A DNA stretch of 64,000 nt from [Phialemoniopsis] sp. UDSM-2020 (lineage: Eukaryota > Ascomycota > Sordariomycetes > Thyridiales > Thyridiaceae): NCBI GenBank assembly GCA_018873225.1, contig JAEILZ010000005.1:4030001-4094000 (forward strand), read 5' to 3'. Below the pieces are notes generated by a model. That model was given only the letters and a program-made list of their open reading frames with translations. It did no database searches and was not told the DNA's origin. How positions within the stretch are numbered: position 1 is the stretch's first letter; every line of letters begins with the position of its first letter. This document shows positions 32,850 to 43,697 of the stretch, one piece after another. The translations under genes were made by a program, and so were the position numbers.

Positions 32850-33688
32850 GGCTGGTCAAGCTATGTCGAACGAGGTACGGGGGAGATTGATGCGATTGGT
32901 ATGAAGCCAATTCTGATACCGCGGTAGTCACGCCACCTGGATCTCGACTTATATGTCGAACTGAAATGAGTCTCGCCTCGGGGAGAGACTGCTTGGCTGA
33001 GAGAATGAATGAAGTAATGTGACGAGTACGATTCGGGCTCATATTGCCCGACACCGATGGCACTGTCCCAGGATCGCGTATTTGTATGAGTGGGTGTCTT
33101 GATCGTCAATGGATTTTGTTTCTCTCCACCTCGTACAGTTCTGCGGGCTGACTGGACCCATGGAGTAGCGTTGTTTCTAGACTTTGCCCATTCCATTCTG
33201 GAAACATGCTCTCCCCATGAAATGCCGCTGATTTCACGTAGGTGTCTCTCCAGGCAGTCCTAACTAGGTACAGGATCCACCCGGGTAATGCAGTGAAGTC
33301 GACCCACATCTAAATCAAGGGTTTGTAAGTACTGAGTACACGCTACAAACCTCGAGGTTCGGCCGTCGGCCGAACCGCCGACACGATCGTCTCCTTCAAC
33401 CAGTACTACTCTCCCATGTCCATCCTCACCCCCACATTCAGGATGGCACATGCCGCGATACTGGGTACGTTCAATCTTGTCAGCCATACTCGCCAAGCCA
33501 GCTAGACGCAATACAGGTCCCATCTCGTTCGGTTCGCAACGTGCTCGCCCGAGTTGTGACGTAGAGAAAAGCTCACACCATAATCAAAGTGTGGTATATC
33601 TGGTGATAATTGCGGCCCGTCCAAAGTTATCATCAGGCCCTGACAAAACTTGGCCTCGTAACTTGATGCAGCACACACACGAGATACA
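32850..33688. promoter_or_regulatory. Divergent promoter, GH5 / GH43
   Basis: An 839-base region shared by two glycosidase genes. It includes the 21-base near-perfect palindrome at 33356-33376. Frames of up to 111 codons on the minus strand have no domain and are left out. Confidence 0.65.
33356..33376. promoter_or_regulatory. Palindrome GGTTCGGCCG-T-CGGCCGAACC, candidate Zn2Cys6 operator
   Basis: Ten-base arms match perfectly around a single T. Each arm contains a CGG/CCG triplet, the contact sequence of fungal zinc-cluster dimers. It lies 313 bases before the GH43 start and about 507 bases before the GH5 start. A binding role is inference. Confidence 0.5.
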
Positions 33689-35373
33689 ATGGCTACAGAC
33701 CACCTTGCCTCGGGGCAGACTCCAGCTGCCATTGCCAGGTTCACCAATCCGGTGATCTGGGAAGATCTGCCTGACCCGGAGGTCATCCGCGTTGGGGATG
33801 TGTACTACATGAGTGCATCCTCATTCCACTTCTCTCCAGGTGCACCTCTCCTGCAATCACACAATCTGGTTGATTGGGAATACGTCGGCCATTCAGTCCC
33901 GGAGCTTGACTTCGGAGAAAGGTGGTCCCTGAATGGTAAACATCCCGGATCCTATGTCAAGGGAATATGGGCATCAACACTCAGCTACCGTGAGAGCAAC
34001 GGTCTCTTCTACTGGTATGGCGCCATTCAAGGGACGGAGAGGACATACGTCTACACAGCAAAGAATCCCAGTGATGTGTGGACTCGGGCGGGGTCAATCG
34101 AGAAATTCTATTATGACGTTGGGCTGCTCATCGACGACGACGACACGTTATATCTCGCCTACGGGACAAAGAACATCTACGTATCCCGACTAAGTTCCGA
34201 TGGGCTGGAAGAAGTTGAGTCTAAGGTATGGTTGCAGGACCTTTTCCGACCATGAAGACCGTGGGAGCTAATATACTGCAGCCAGTCTTCACGTCAGACG
34301 TATATCTCGAGGGCGCTCGCATGTACAAGATACGAGGTTCTTACTACATCTGGCTGACGAAGCCCTTTGCGGGGCAGTATGTACTCAAGTCGTCCTCTGG
34401 ACCCTTTGGGCCTTATGAGTCTCGGCAGGTCATTGGAGAGATCCCTGCTCCCATCCCCGGATCCGGGTTTCCGCACCAGGGATCCCTGATCGACACTCCA
34501 AGTGGCGACTGGTACTACATGGCTTTCATGGACGGCTTCCCATGTGGGCGTATACCTCTGATGGCTCCCGTATGCTTCAACTCTGAAGGCTGGCCCGAGC
34601 TTGTCGACGGTGAATCAAAGCTGTCAGGTACCTGGGCCCTCGAGTACCCCCATATCAAAGGCGGCAGCTGCGACAAGAAGATCAAGACATGTTTCCGAAC
34701 ACATGCATTTGCAACGGATGGGCTAGAGCCCTGCTGGGAGTGGAACCATCGCCCTGACAACTCTCTGTGGACTGTTCAAGATAGTGGCCTTGTGCTCAAG
34801 ACAGGCACAGTGACTAACAACCTCTACCTGGCAACAAACACCCTCACCCATCGCACCATTGGTCCGAAGAGCATGGCCACTTTCGAGATCGATACGTCAA
34901 TGATGGCTGACGGAGACAGAGCCGGCGCAGCAATGTTCCGCATCCTCAGCGCGTACATCGGCATTCACAGGAACGCCGGCTCGTCTCGGCTGGTATATGT
35001 CGATGACATATCAATCTCACCCCACACGGCGCAACATGGTTTCATGAATGGGCATCCAGTCGCGCTTGACTGGAAGGTAGTCTCGAACGGATCGACTCGA
35101 GCCGAGGTACCGCTGGAGCAGAGCAAGATCTGGTTACGGATCAAGGCTGATGTGACCTCTGCGCATACGCACGGCTACGAAAAGCAGACCAGATACACCA
35201 CTTTCTCATACAGCTACGATGGGAGCACGTTCACGGACTTTGGTCCTGCGTTCGCTCTTTCGAATGATGCTATGGGTTTCGTTGGATATCGCTTCGGCCT
35301 GTTCAACTTTGCGACCCAGGCTCTTGGTGGTCAGATATCGGTGCAGACCTGTGATATTAGATCATGGGAGTAA
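33689..35373 (+). CDS. Glycoside hydrolase family 43 (xylosidase/arabinofuranosidase type), intact
   Basis: Inverting exo-glycosidase on xylan/arabinan-type side chains or oligosaccharides, by family. Two exons, 33689-34225 and 34282-35373, give 542 residues: an N-terminal five-bladed propeller and a C-terminal beta-sandwich (from about residue 330, with GLVLKTGTV and YTTFSYSYDGSTFTDFGPAF). The general base is the Asp in WEDLPDPEVIRVGD, the pKa-modulating Asp lies in FYYDVGLLID, and the acid is the Glu of YLEGARMYKIRG. The opening NPVIWEDLPD and PGAPLLQSHNLVDWEYVGHS are characteristic. There is no signal peptide (MATDHLASGQTPAAIARF), so the enzyme should work inside the cell, consistent with nearby importers. 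The in-frame intron is 56 nt with GTATGG and CTGCAG ends. Unlike the GH43 at 26-28 kb it is uninterrupted. Confidence 0.93.
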
Positions 35374-35588
35374 AAGTTTTCTTCTGGTTTAAGACTAAGA
35401 TATCAATCCAGCATAGTGGGGGGCACACTCAGGCGTAAGGCATACAAAATATTGTGAAGACAGAGTTGACACTGGTGGCCATACGCTTCGCCTTTTTCTA
35501 CTCCTGGTCGTGATCACTCGTTCCAGCTTCATAAAGGTGTACATTATTGATAAAAGCTGGCTGTAGAGTCTTACGTGATGAGGCATCA

Positions 35589-38247
35589 TCAATGCGTAAG
35601 CCATGGATCTGGTCCTGTGTTGAACATCTGCGTGGAATACGATCCCGATCCTGCATCGACCCCGCCAGGACTAACAACATGATACAGGTTGTAGAATAAA
35701 GAGCCCTCTGCCAAGCTATGGATGCTTCCAGACGAGTCCTGAAGTCTCTGAAAATACTGCAATGCAGCATCCGTGTCGAACGTCAACGGGTGTAAGTCTG
35801 GCGCCATGTCAGGGTATCCTGCAGTTGGAGCGCTGGTGTTGATGACGGCCCCAATCTGATGACTCCCTCCTCCTGGGCTAGCATCTGCCATTGTTGTGTC
35901 GGCGGCGGGTCCAAGTGACGACTGGTGTTGACATCGTCCTGAAAGTCCACCGCACTCGCAGATCAGCACGCCCACCCTGTCCATGAGTTTCGCAATGATC
36001 TCATTGGCTCTTTTAGCGGCCGAGTAGATTGCCTGGTATCGATCGAGACAGCTCAGGCAGATTCGAAGGGATTCGAGGGCGCCGAATTCGTCGCCGTGCT
36101 GGGCGAGTATGTGGATCTGGATGGTCGCTCCGATGTAGGCTGCGTAGCAGAGACTGAAAGTCTCGCTGAGAGGATCATACAGTTCCTCGTGGACTTTGAT
36201 GATGTACGCTATCTCGCTTCCGGCCTTCAGGCAGGTAGCAAGGGCTTGGCCTGCGATGGGTCCCGAAGACGCAGACGGTTCGGAAAACAGGAGTCTGAGT
36301 ACAAGAATCACCAGCACGTTGTAGGTGGCTCTATATGACAAATGGTCAGTGGTGTGAGTGTTACCTTGAACTTTGAGTTTGCTTACAGCATGCCCAGACA
36401 GTATGGCAAAGGAACGGCGTTCGACTTTGATGCGATGAAGTCGATATGAGCGGGCAGACCCCGCCTCCAAGCCTCCAGTTCCAGCTGGAGATCTAGGACA
36501 TCTCTGTAGAGATCTTCTGCCGCCTGACTCCGTCGCTTGATAGCGTACACCTTCCTATGCAGCCGTTCCATGATGACACTTAGTGTGCACAGCCTCGTAA
36601 GCGTTGTGATATTGTACGAAGGTGAAGTCAACTGCCGTTTCGGATCACAGAAAGAGGTTTGATCGAAGGTGTCGAGCTCTTCAAAGTCGTCGTTGAAGAC
36701 AAGCGGGACATTTGTATCGTGTGCGAGAAGACACGGATGCCTGCCTTGGTACAGACACTGAACTTTGTCGATCACTGCGGTAGTTTGAACTTGTTAGCCA
36801 GTCGGGCGGCGTCCCTCTGAATCAAGATATCAGTTTTGTTTTGGGTAAGACTTACTGAACGCGCTCCAGTAGACTCTTCGTCGTATCTCGATGTCCTCAA
36901 CAGATCTTGACGTCGAGGAGGAAGAGTCTACGTGGATGCCAAGATCAATCATCATGTTGAAAGCGTTGCCGGCATACAGCCACGACACACTTCTCTCGTC
37001 ACATCGCGTGAACATAGAGCAAGCCATGATGAGGAGGGCCTGGATAGTGGTAATGCTAGATTTGTCGAACAAATCTCGGAGAAGCTCGTTGAAGCGCTGC
37101 CGAAAGGCCCACCCCGCCGTCGCTCTGTCTGCGGGGTCCTGGCGAATTGAAGCGGAGGAACAGTGTTTGGACGCGGCGTAGTAGATGGCATTGAGAAGGA
37201 GCTTCGAGTAGTAGCGGCCACCCGTGGCCATGTCGCGCATAAACGCCGTTCGGTAGACGATGAGCCCGGCATGAAGCTGACGTGCCCAGAAGATGGAGAG
37301 CAGCTGCATTCCGATCTCTGGCTCAACACCGTCAAAGTCAAGACGTTTAGCTGATAGATTGACCATTTCTAGCTGGCCTGAGACGGAGTTAGCAATAAAG
37401 ACAGGAAGTGATCGCGTGGAAAGGAAGATTGACATTACTTACGTTGTCTTGCAGTCTCGGCAACGAGCTTACACCGGGCCTCTTCTGTCCCTTTCTCGGC
37501 TCGGTCATTTTCGAGCCTCTGCACATGAGATGCCTCATCAAACAGCACGCTGGTCGGGCCGTGGTAACTTGAATGGCAGTTTTGAGGCGACTCTGCTGTC
37601 ACGTTTGTCTGCCTCCCACTTCCCTCCTGGGGAGACAGGATCCCCCGTTGATTTGGCCAGCGATGTTCGGCAACATGTGGAGCTGACGAGTCTTTGGCCT
37701 CGGGAAAACACTCTCGTATCGTTGAAACATGTTGTCGCGTAATTAGGGATTCGGGAGGGCGGGTCTCCCCTCGGAGTGTCGACGTTTCCGCCAGCAACTG
37801 CCGCAGTCTGCGATTTTCGTCTTCCAGCTCCTTGATGCGTTTATTGGTAGGCCTACCCTTCTGATGAGTTTGTTTTTCCGAGACGAAACCGCCTTCCAGA
37901 AAGGCATATCTGAATACATACCTGGGTTGCTGGTAGATCAGCTGCGGGATGCATTGTAGGCCACGGATTGAGCATGACTTGCACGTCGGCTTGGCACCAT
38001 CACATCGTAGCTATGTGAAACGGGAAAGCGTCAAAGTTAGCACGGGAAGTCAACGTAGAGGCTCCCTGATCCCTTGGGTAACATCAAGGCCCCGTTTTCG
38101 TGAACCCAAGACTGGGGAGCCAGTAATTGCCCGGGCGCCCCTCGCGGATGTGCATCCCTTCCCTGCAAAACGTACCTTCTTTGCGCGGCAGTGTTCGCAG
38201 GCCAAGTCGGTCTTCCTGGACCGTGATCGTCCGAGCTCGTGGACCAT
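35589..38247 (-). CDS. Zn(II)2Cys6 transcription factor, cluster-resident
   Basis: Five exons fit frame and consensus: 38247-38176, 38010-37443, 37377-36856, 36774-36387 and 36330-35589, giving 763 residues. The zinc cluster has Cys at 17, 20, 27, 34, 37 and 44 (C-x2-C-x6-C-x6-C-x2-C-x6-C), and a phase-0 intron cuts it between CRAKK and LRC. A leucine-zipper-like dimerisation helix follows (NKRIKELEDENRRLRQLLAE). The fungal transcription-factor domain covers roughly residues 210-560, with YYSKLLLNAIYYAASKH, QALLIMACSMFTRCD and the conserved RRRVYWSAF / DKVQCLYQGR joined across an intron. The gene is surrounded by glycosidases and porters and is divergent from a second regulator, so it is the best candidate for local control. 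A CGG-N12-CCG inverted repeat lies just upstream. Confidence 0.88.
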
Positions 38248-39157
38248 GATTGTGCGGGGTGGGGATCTCTCAGCAACGCAGTGGGAGTTGCATGCGGGAA
38301 GTTGGGTGAATTTGTTCGGCTGACATATTGGAGAGCATTGTATGGGGCATCTGTGCTTGTGCTCCATATCTCTGCAGACTGGGGAGTCCAAGACATGCGC
38401 TGCACACATTTGAGGATGGAACATGTACAGGTACATTAGGGAGCCATGAAAGCGTCGGCACTAAGACAGTCCGACGCTAATGATACCTGCGAAGCTGTCC
38501 GGTCATCCTAGTAGCAGGCTAACTAGTCTGGTCAGCACTATTCTTTTCAGTGAATTGAGGAGTGTCCGGTCGGCATCTTCCTTTGCGGAGGTATCTCTGG
38601 GGGACTTTGTGGAAGGTACCGAGAGTGACTCCATCGACGTATCATCATTAGTTACCGTACACACTGCCGTACGAAGTACGAACTCACCCGAGCAGTAATA
38701 GGATGGGCGCTGTTACGTAGTGTCGGATACTAACCGAGGTGTCTGGGGATCCATGTCGCTTGGACACAGCCATGAGCGGGGAAGGCCTTGCTCAGTGCAC
38801 AGAGCAATGATGATGCGACAACACTGAGTAGAAGAGCTTCTGTTTGTCTCTGATCTTCTTGATGATGTTGGCCCAAGAAATCAATAATGTTCGTTCTAGA
38901 TCGCCCTCACAGCAGCATCGTTGCAGAGAGCTTTTATTAGGTGAAGGGAAACGACACCAGTCTAACTAAGTGGGCCTTGAAAAGGCCGCCCTTGGTATCG
39001 ACGTGTTCGACTTTTGCCATCCTTTCATGGTTCCAGCTTACCAGACACTCACCGTGCATCCTCAGCCACGCAAATCTCGTCTCATTGGCCTAGCTGCAAG
39101 ACACATAATGCATACGCGCGGGGGGAACAACGAGTTCCATCGCAATTGATGTGCGCC
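38248..39157. promoter_or_regulatory. Divergent promoter between two Zn2Cys6 factors
   Basis: About 910 bases shared by two regulator genes. It contains the inverted repeat at 38451-38478 and two TGTCCGGTC copies (38496-38504 and 38563-38571). No coding sequence is supported. Confidence 0.65.
38451..38478. promoter_or_regulatory. Inverted repeat AGCGTCGG-N12-CCGACGCT, candidate autoregulatory site
   Basis: Eight-base arms are perfectly complementary, separated by 12 bases, giving a CGG-N12-CCG arrangement like the everted or inverted triplets bound by zinc-cluster dimers. It lies 204 bases upstream of the regulator start at 38247. Confidence 0.5.
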
Positions 39158-40640
39158 ATGTCGCCAACGGACGAGAGCAGCACCACGGATCCCCATACAG
39201 ACGAGCAAGGCGATGGCGCAGCTGCAGCTTTGCCACCACCAACAAAGACCCGGAGGTCGCATAAAAAGTCGCGGCTCGGTTGCCGATATTGCAAGAAACG
39301 AAGAATTAAGGTAAGCTCATTGTCAAGCATTCTTGCCGGAGTGCGCTCGCTTATGCCGGATCAATTGGTAGTGTGACGAGGTCAAGCCCATCTGTGGGAA
39401 CTGTGCGCGCCTGTCCATCCCATGTGCCTTCAGCCCGGCCACAAGCACCGACACTTCCGCGGTGAGCCTCCCCGTCCGGAAGCGCGGCAGGCCCCGCAAA
39501 GACTGGAACCTGGGATCTCTCGAGGGCGTCCCGCCTCCACCTCAGTCTGCCCTGGGGCCGATGCCGCTGACAGCCAATCGCCCTGCCTACACATTACCTG
39601 TCCTGCCCAACCTGGGCGTGGAGACGCCAAATCATCTCCCGTGGACGGTGGAGGACTTTGAGCTGTTTCATCATTACCAGAGCCACACATCCCTGACCTT
39701 GGGAGACACGCCGTTATGGAGAGATAGAGTGCCGCGTCTAGCCTTCCGTAAACACTACGTGCTGCATCTCATTCTAGCCCTGTCAGCCCTACACCTGGTC
39801 AGAGTGGACCCCTCTAGGTCCAGCCTGGCCCTCAGCGCGGACAGGCACATGGCAATTGGTCTTCGTCAAGCGATGGCCATTCTGCCGGATCTAGACCAGG
39901 AGAACTGCACAGCGCTCTACATTGCGACCGTCCTCATCTGCACGTGCACCTTCGCCAAAAAGCCCGGGCGCGGCCACCTGCTCGTCGTTGCCGAAGGTGA
40001 CGAGGTGGCCTGGTGGGAGCTGTTCCGTGGCGTCCGCCTCGTTGTCGGGACTATCGGCGTCGATGTCATCTTCGCCGGCGAATTGGGCCCGCTGCCCCCC
40101 GAAGAGCCGGTCCAACCTTACTTGAACGACAAGTTAGAGTTTGTCTTTATCGATTGGGAGCAAGCCATCGAGGGCCTCTCCACCCTGGTTGACTCGGCCC
40201 CGGAACACGCCCGGGGCACCTACTCGGACCTGTTCGCCGTCCTCAAGTGGACCTACGAGAGCACCTACGGCACCTCTGCGCGGCCAAAACAGCAGGTCCA
40301 GGGCAAGTTCGAGGTGATCATGCGCTGGCTCTACATGTTGCCCGAGGACTTCATATTCTATGTCAAACACAGAGAGCCTCCTGCTCTCATTCTCCTCGCC
40401 CACTACAGCGTGCTGTTGCAGCTTTTGGAGACCTTCTGGTACATGCGGGGGTGGGCTACCCATATTCTCCAAGGGATCAAAGAAAGCATTGACCCAGTAT
40501 ACTCGCCTTGGCTGCTCTGGCCATCAGAACAGATTGAGCACGGTAGCTCGGTCGTAGAGGCCGGCCTGAATCTGATTGAAGGTTCAAGCACAACGGGGTC
40601 GACGAGCAGCCCGGGGTACGCCGGGCAGATGCTTATCTGA
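39158..40640 (+). CDS. Zn(II)2Cys6 transcription factor, UPC2-like small type
   Basis: Two exons, 39158-39310 and 39372-40640, give 473 residues. The lead-in RSHKKSRLGCRYCKKRRIK and cluster Cys at 42, 45, 52, 59, 62 and 69 match the HKKSRxGC class, whose members include Upc2-type sterol regulators and many uncharacterised fungal factors. As in the neighbouring factor, a phase-0 intron falls right before the third Cys. After the finger there is an AT-hook-like RKRGRPRKD, then a helical effector domain (FRKHYVLHLILALSALHL, LYIATVLICTCTFAKKPG, WWELFRGVRLVVGTI). ATG 39158 was chosen over ATG 39149 only for spacing; they differ by three residues. It is divergent from the regulator at 35589-38247 and followed by the secreted hydrolase at 41323. 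Sterol control is not implied. Confidence 0.87.
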
Positions 40641-41322
40641 TGACTGGTGCTAGCAATCCTGAACTCGAGTGAGCTGTATGCACCCGCTCCGGAGCAGACT
40701 CATGGATATGAGGATGGAAGAAGTAGAAAACGTCTGGCGGAAAACCAGAAAGTGAGGGATGAACGTAAGAGGACGCGGAGCTGGGCTGGGATGATGAAAG
40801 AAGAAGACGACGACACATGAAGGGATTGATGAGGGTAGGGAGAACATGCTTAAAGGCCGGCTTACTTTCGTTTTCCGATGTTCATTTTACGAAATATACG
40901 TATTTAGGTCCAGCTGTCGCGAGATAAACTGGGTTTTCTTGATATAAATGCGTATTCAATACGACAATTATCTAGCCGTTGCCTTCCACCACTCGGTACC
41001 ACTCTCGATCTAGTTCGGCCTTCTTGCTCCCCGCATTTCCCCAGACTACGTAGTATGATGATGTTTGAATTGAAGACGCGGCGTCGCCACACACCGCGGT
41101 TTGTATTTTCAAGGCCTCGCTGCAAATCACCCCGACGAGTGGTGGTCAATAATGGCCGAACTGGTTGAAAGCACGTCAATAAATTCTTGATGCCCACATA
41201 GACATTCGACAGACACGTCTCTTGCTCAACCTTGAACCTCATCATCATTATAGTACACTATCCTTGCCTGTGATACTGCACAAGTTCTGATCAGTTGGGC
41301 CAAAGTTCCGGCTTGTCACACC
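40641..41322. other. Intergenic region
   Basis: Contains the 3' flank of the UPC2-like regulator and the promoter of the tannase-like hydrolase. Frames of up to 114 codons on the minus strand look random. Nothing else is seen. Confidence 0.5.
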
Positions 41323-43412
41323 ATGTAAGCTACGTGCACACTTGAGGATTAACAGGTCGGAAACGGACTTAACTAATCCACATCGCAAGGAATCCACCAC
41401 TGCGGCAATCGCGTCACTTGAGCAAGCTATATGTGCTTGTCCAGGCTCTTTGGCTCGGCCTTGCGATTGCTACGGCCCCGGAGTGTGTAGCGGACTTCCC
41501 GGATGGGCCTGTGCAGATCACTGCCGACTGTGTCGATCCATTATACAGCAGCCCAGTCATAGACCAAGAGCTGGATATTGTTGGAGTCTCCCCCTATCGT
41601 CTGATCTCTGGACATTTCAACGGGACAGCTACGAAGTTCAACTTCTATCTCCCACCTCGCGACCTGTGGGACGGACGCTTCTTCCAACAGTTTTACCCCA
41701 CCTCGGATGAAAACGCACCGGCTGACTTGCTGGATTTCGGATCGGACCATGGGGGATACACCGTCCAGGTTGCTGGCTCTAGTGGTTATCGCCATTATGC
41801 CGCAGCAGCCAAGTACTCTCGAGTCGTCGCGCAGAACTACTATGGCCAACCTTCGCGTTATGTCTACGGGTACATCTACGGCGGCAGTGGCGGTTCCTAT
41901 CAGACTATAGGAGCTCTAGAGAACACTCACGACGTATGGGACGGAGGTGTCCCATTTGTCCAAGCAGTGCCTCTCTCCATCCCGGATGTGCCCGGGTCAA
42001 GAGCACTTGCCGGTCTAGTACTGCGCGGGAAGAAGGACGAGATAGCAGATGCTGTCCGGCCTGGCGGCAGTGGAGACCCGTACTCGGCATTGAATGAGAC
42101 TGAGAAGTCTATGCTCAGGGAAATCACGGCGCTAGGCCTCCCACTGCGCAAATGGGAGGACTTTGAGAAGACCGTCGACGGCTTTACCATCTCCGTTCTG
42201 GCTCCAACTGTGCGGGCAATCGACCCCGATTACTCCAACGACTTCTGGACCAAGCCCGGCTACCTTGGGACTGAAGCATCGGAGCTTGGAGCAATAGTCC
42301 GTGCGGCTCTCGTCTACGCCAATGTGACCGTTGAGACTGTGTATCGAAACAGCTCGGGCACTCCGGTATCGTTACACTTACAAGGTTTACCGGTCCTCAA
42401 CAACACATACGGCCTCGAACTACAAGTCTTTAGCCACGACGGCTCAGAATCGCTCGGGAGTCTTCAGGGCGTCTTAGATGCCACGACTTCGGAACTCAAT
42501 CTGACCGGAAGCGATAACGGCGCTTCTATACTGAACCATCTTGATGTTGGCACAGTGATAGAACTGGACAATCACTGGTACATCGCTGCCCATGCATACT
42601 ACCGATACAAAATACCTTCTCTCCCAGGCTTCGACCAATTCAAACAGTTTCTCGACAGCAACGGCAAACCGATCTACCCCCAGAGGGAAGTCGACGTTCC
42701 CTTGCTAGTGGCTCAGGGTACGAGTGGTGGCGCCAACTTCTCTGGCCAGATCACTGCCAAGACGATCGTCGTCGACAACCTTTGGGACAGCGATGCCTGG
42801 GGATGCCACGCCGACTGGTACCGGTCCCGGGTCCAGCAGTCTCTCGGTACAGGATTCGACGAGAACTACCGGATCTACTACAACGACCATGCTGACCACA
42901 ACTTTGGTCCTGTCGATCCTCCCCGGTCCGCCTATATTGTAGACTATTCTCCGATCATTCTGCAGGCGCTCCTCGATGTCAAGGACTGGGTTGAGGACGG
43001 CATTGTGCCCCCACTCTCAACCAAGTACGACATTTCGGACGGCCAGATCACCGTCCCAGCTACTGCTGCTGAACGTCGGGGCATCCAACCCGTGGTGCAC
43101 CTCTCCGTCGGTGGAGGAACTGTCGTCGAAATTCAGGCGGGCACATCCGTCACCTTAGTAGGGCGAGCTCAGACACCCCCCGGCGCTGGCCAGATCGCCG
43201 CATTGGAATGGGATCCGCTGGGCACGGGCATCTTCCAACAAGGTTGCCTAAGTGTGCCAAAGGAAGATGTCCAAGCCAACTTCACTTTTACGTATGATCA
43301 ACCTGGAACCTACTTTCCTGGATTGCGGGCTACTTCTCGAAGGCTGGGAGCTGCGCCAAGCACGAGCCCGAAGGTCCAAGGGTTGGATCGAGTTCGTGTC
43401 ATCGTAAGATAG
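41323..43412 (+). CDS. Secreted tannase-like alpha/beta hydrolase (start codon uncertain)
   Basis: Large serine hydrolase distantly related to the tannase/feruloyl esterase family; homologues are often labelled only as Tat-signal-domain proteins. The open frame from 41373 to 43412 has the signal peptide core LYVLVQALWLGLAIATA, the nucleophile elbow YIYGGSGGSYQ, the catalytic-looking His in NDHADHNFGPVD and the tannase-like end ALLDVKDWVEDGIVPP. A C-terminal beta domain (VHLSVGGGTVVEIQAG onward) is extra. No ATG occurs in this frame before the signal peptide. One splice solves it: AT at 41323-41324, intron 41325-41389 (GTAAGC donor, TTAACTAATC branch, AAG acceptor), then G at 41390. This makes ATG and gives MNPPLRQSRHLSK before the hydrophobic core, 674 residues. 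A non-ATG start at TTG 41418 is the alternative. Substrate unknown. Confidence 0.75.
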
Positions 43413-43697
43413 TGTCTCCTATCTATCCATTTAGTTGTCGCGACAGACGATATTATGGAATGAGACACATCATTCGGTTGGACACATGGCACAGCTTCCC
43501 CTTTCCCGGCGTTTGCATGTGCAATTCTGGAAATGCCTTTGTCAAGGGTGTGGAGACTTACGTAGTTCATCTAAGTATCATGGCAATGAATAAAGATGTC
43601 TCCTCAATGAAACACATCTCATGATGACAGGTGCACAGACAATCGATGGAGAAACTATAAAGGGACCATTGCACGGCATTTGATCAAGTACCTAAGT

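Noticed and set aside
37858..37920. Possible intron in the cluster regulator beginning at a GTATGT after the zinc cluster
   Set aside because: Removing it breaks the frame before the leucine-zipper helix, while reading through keeps one continuous frame.
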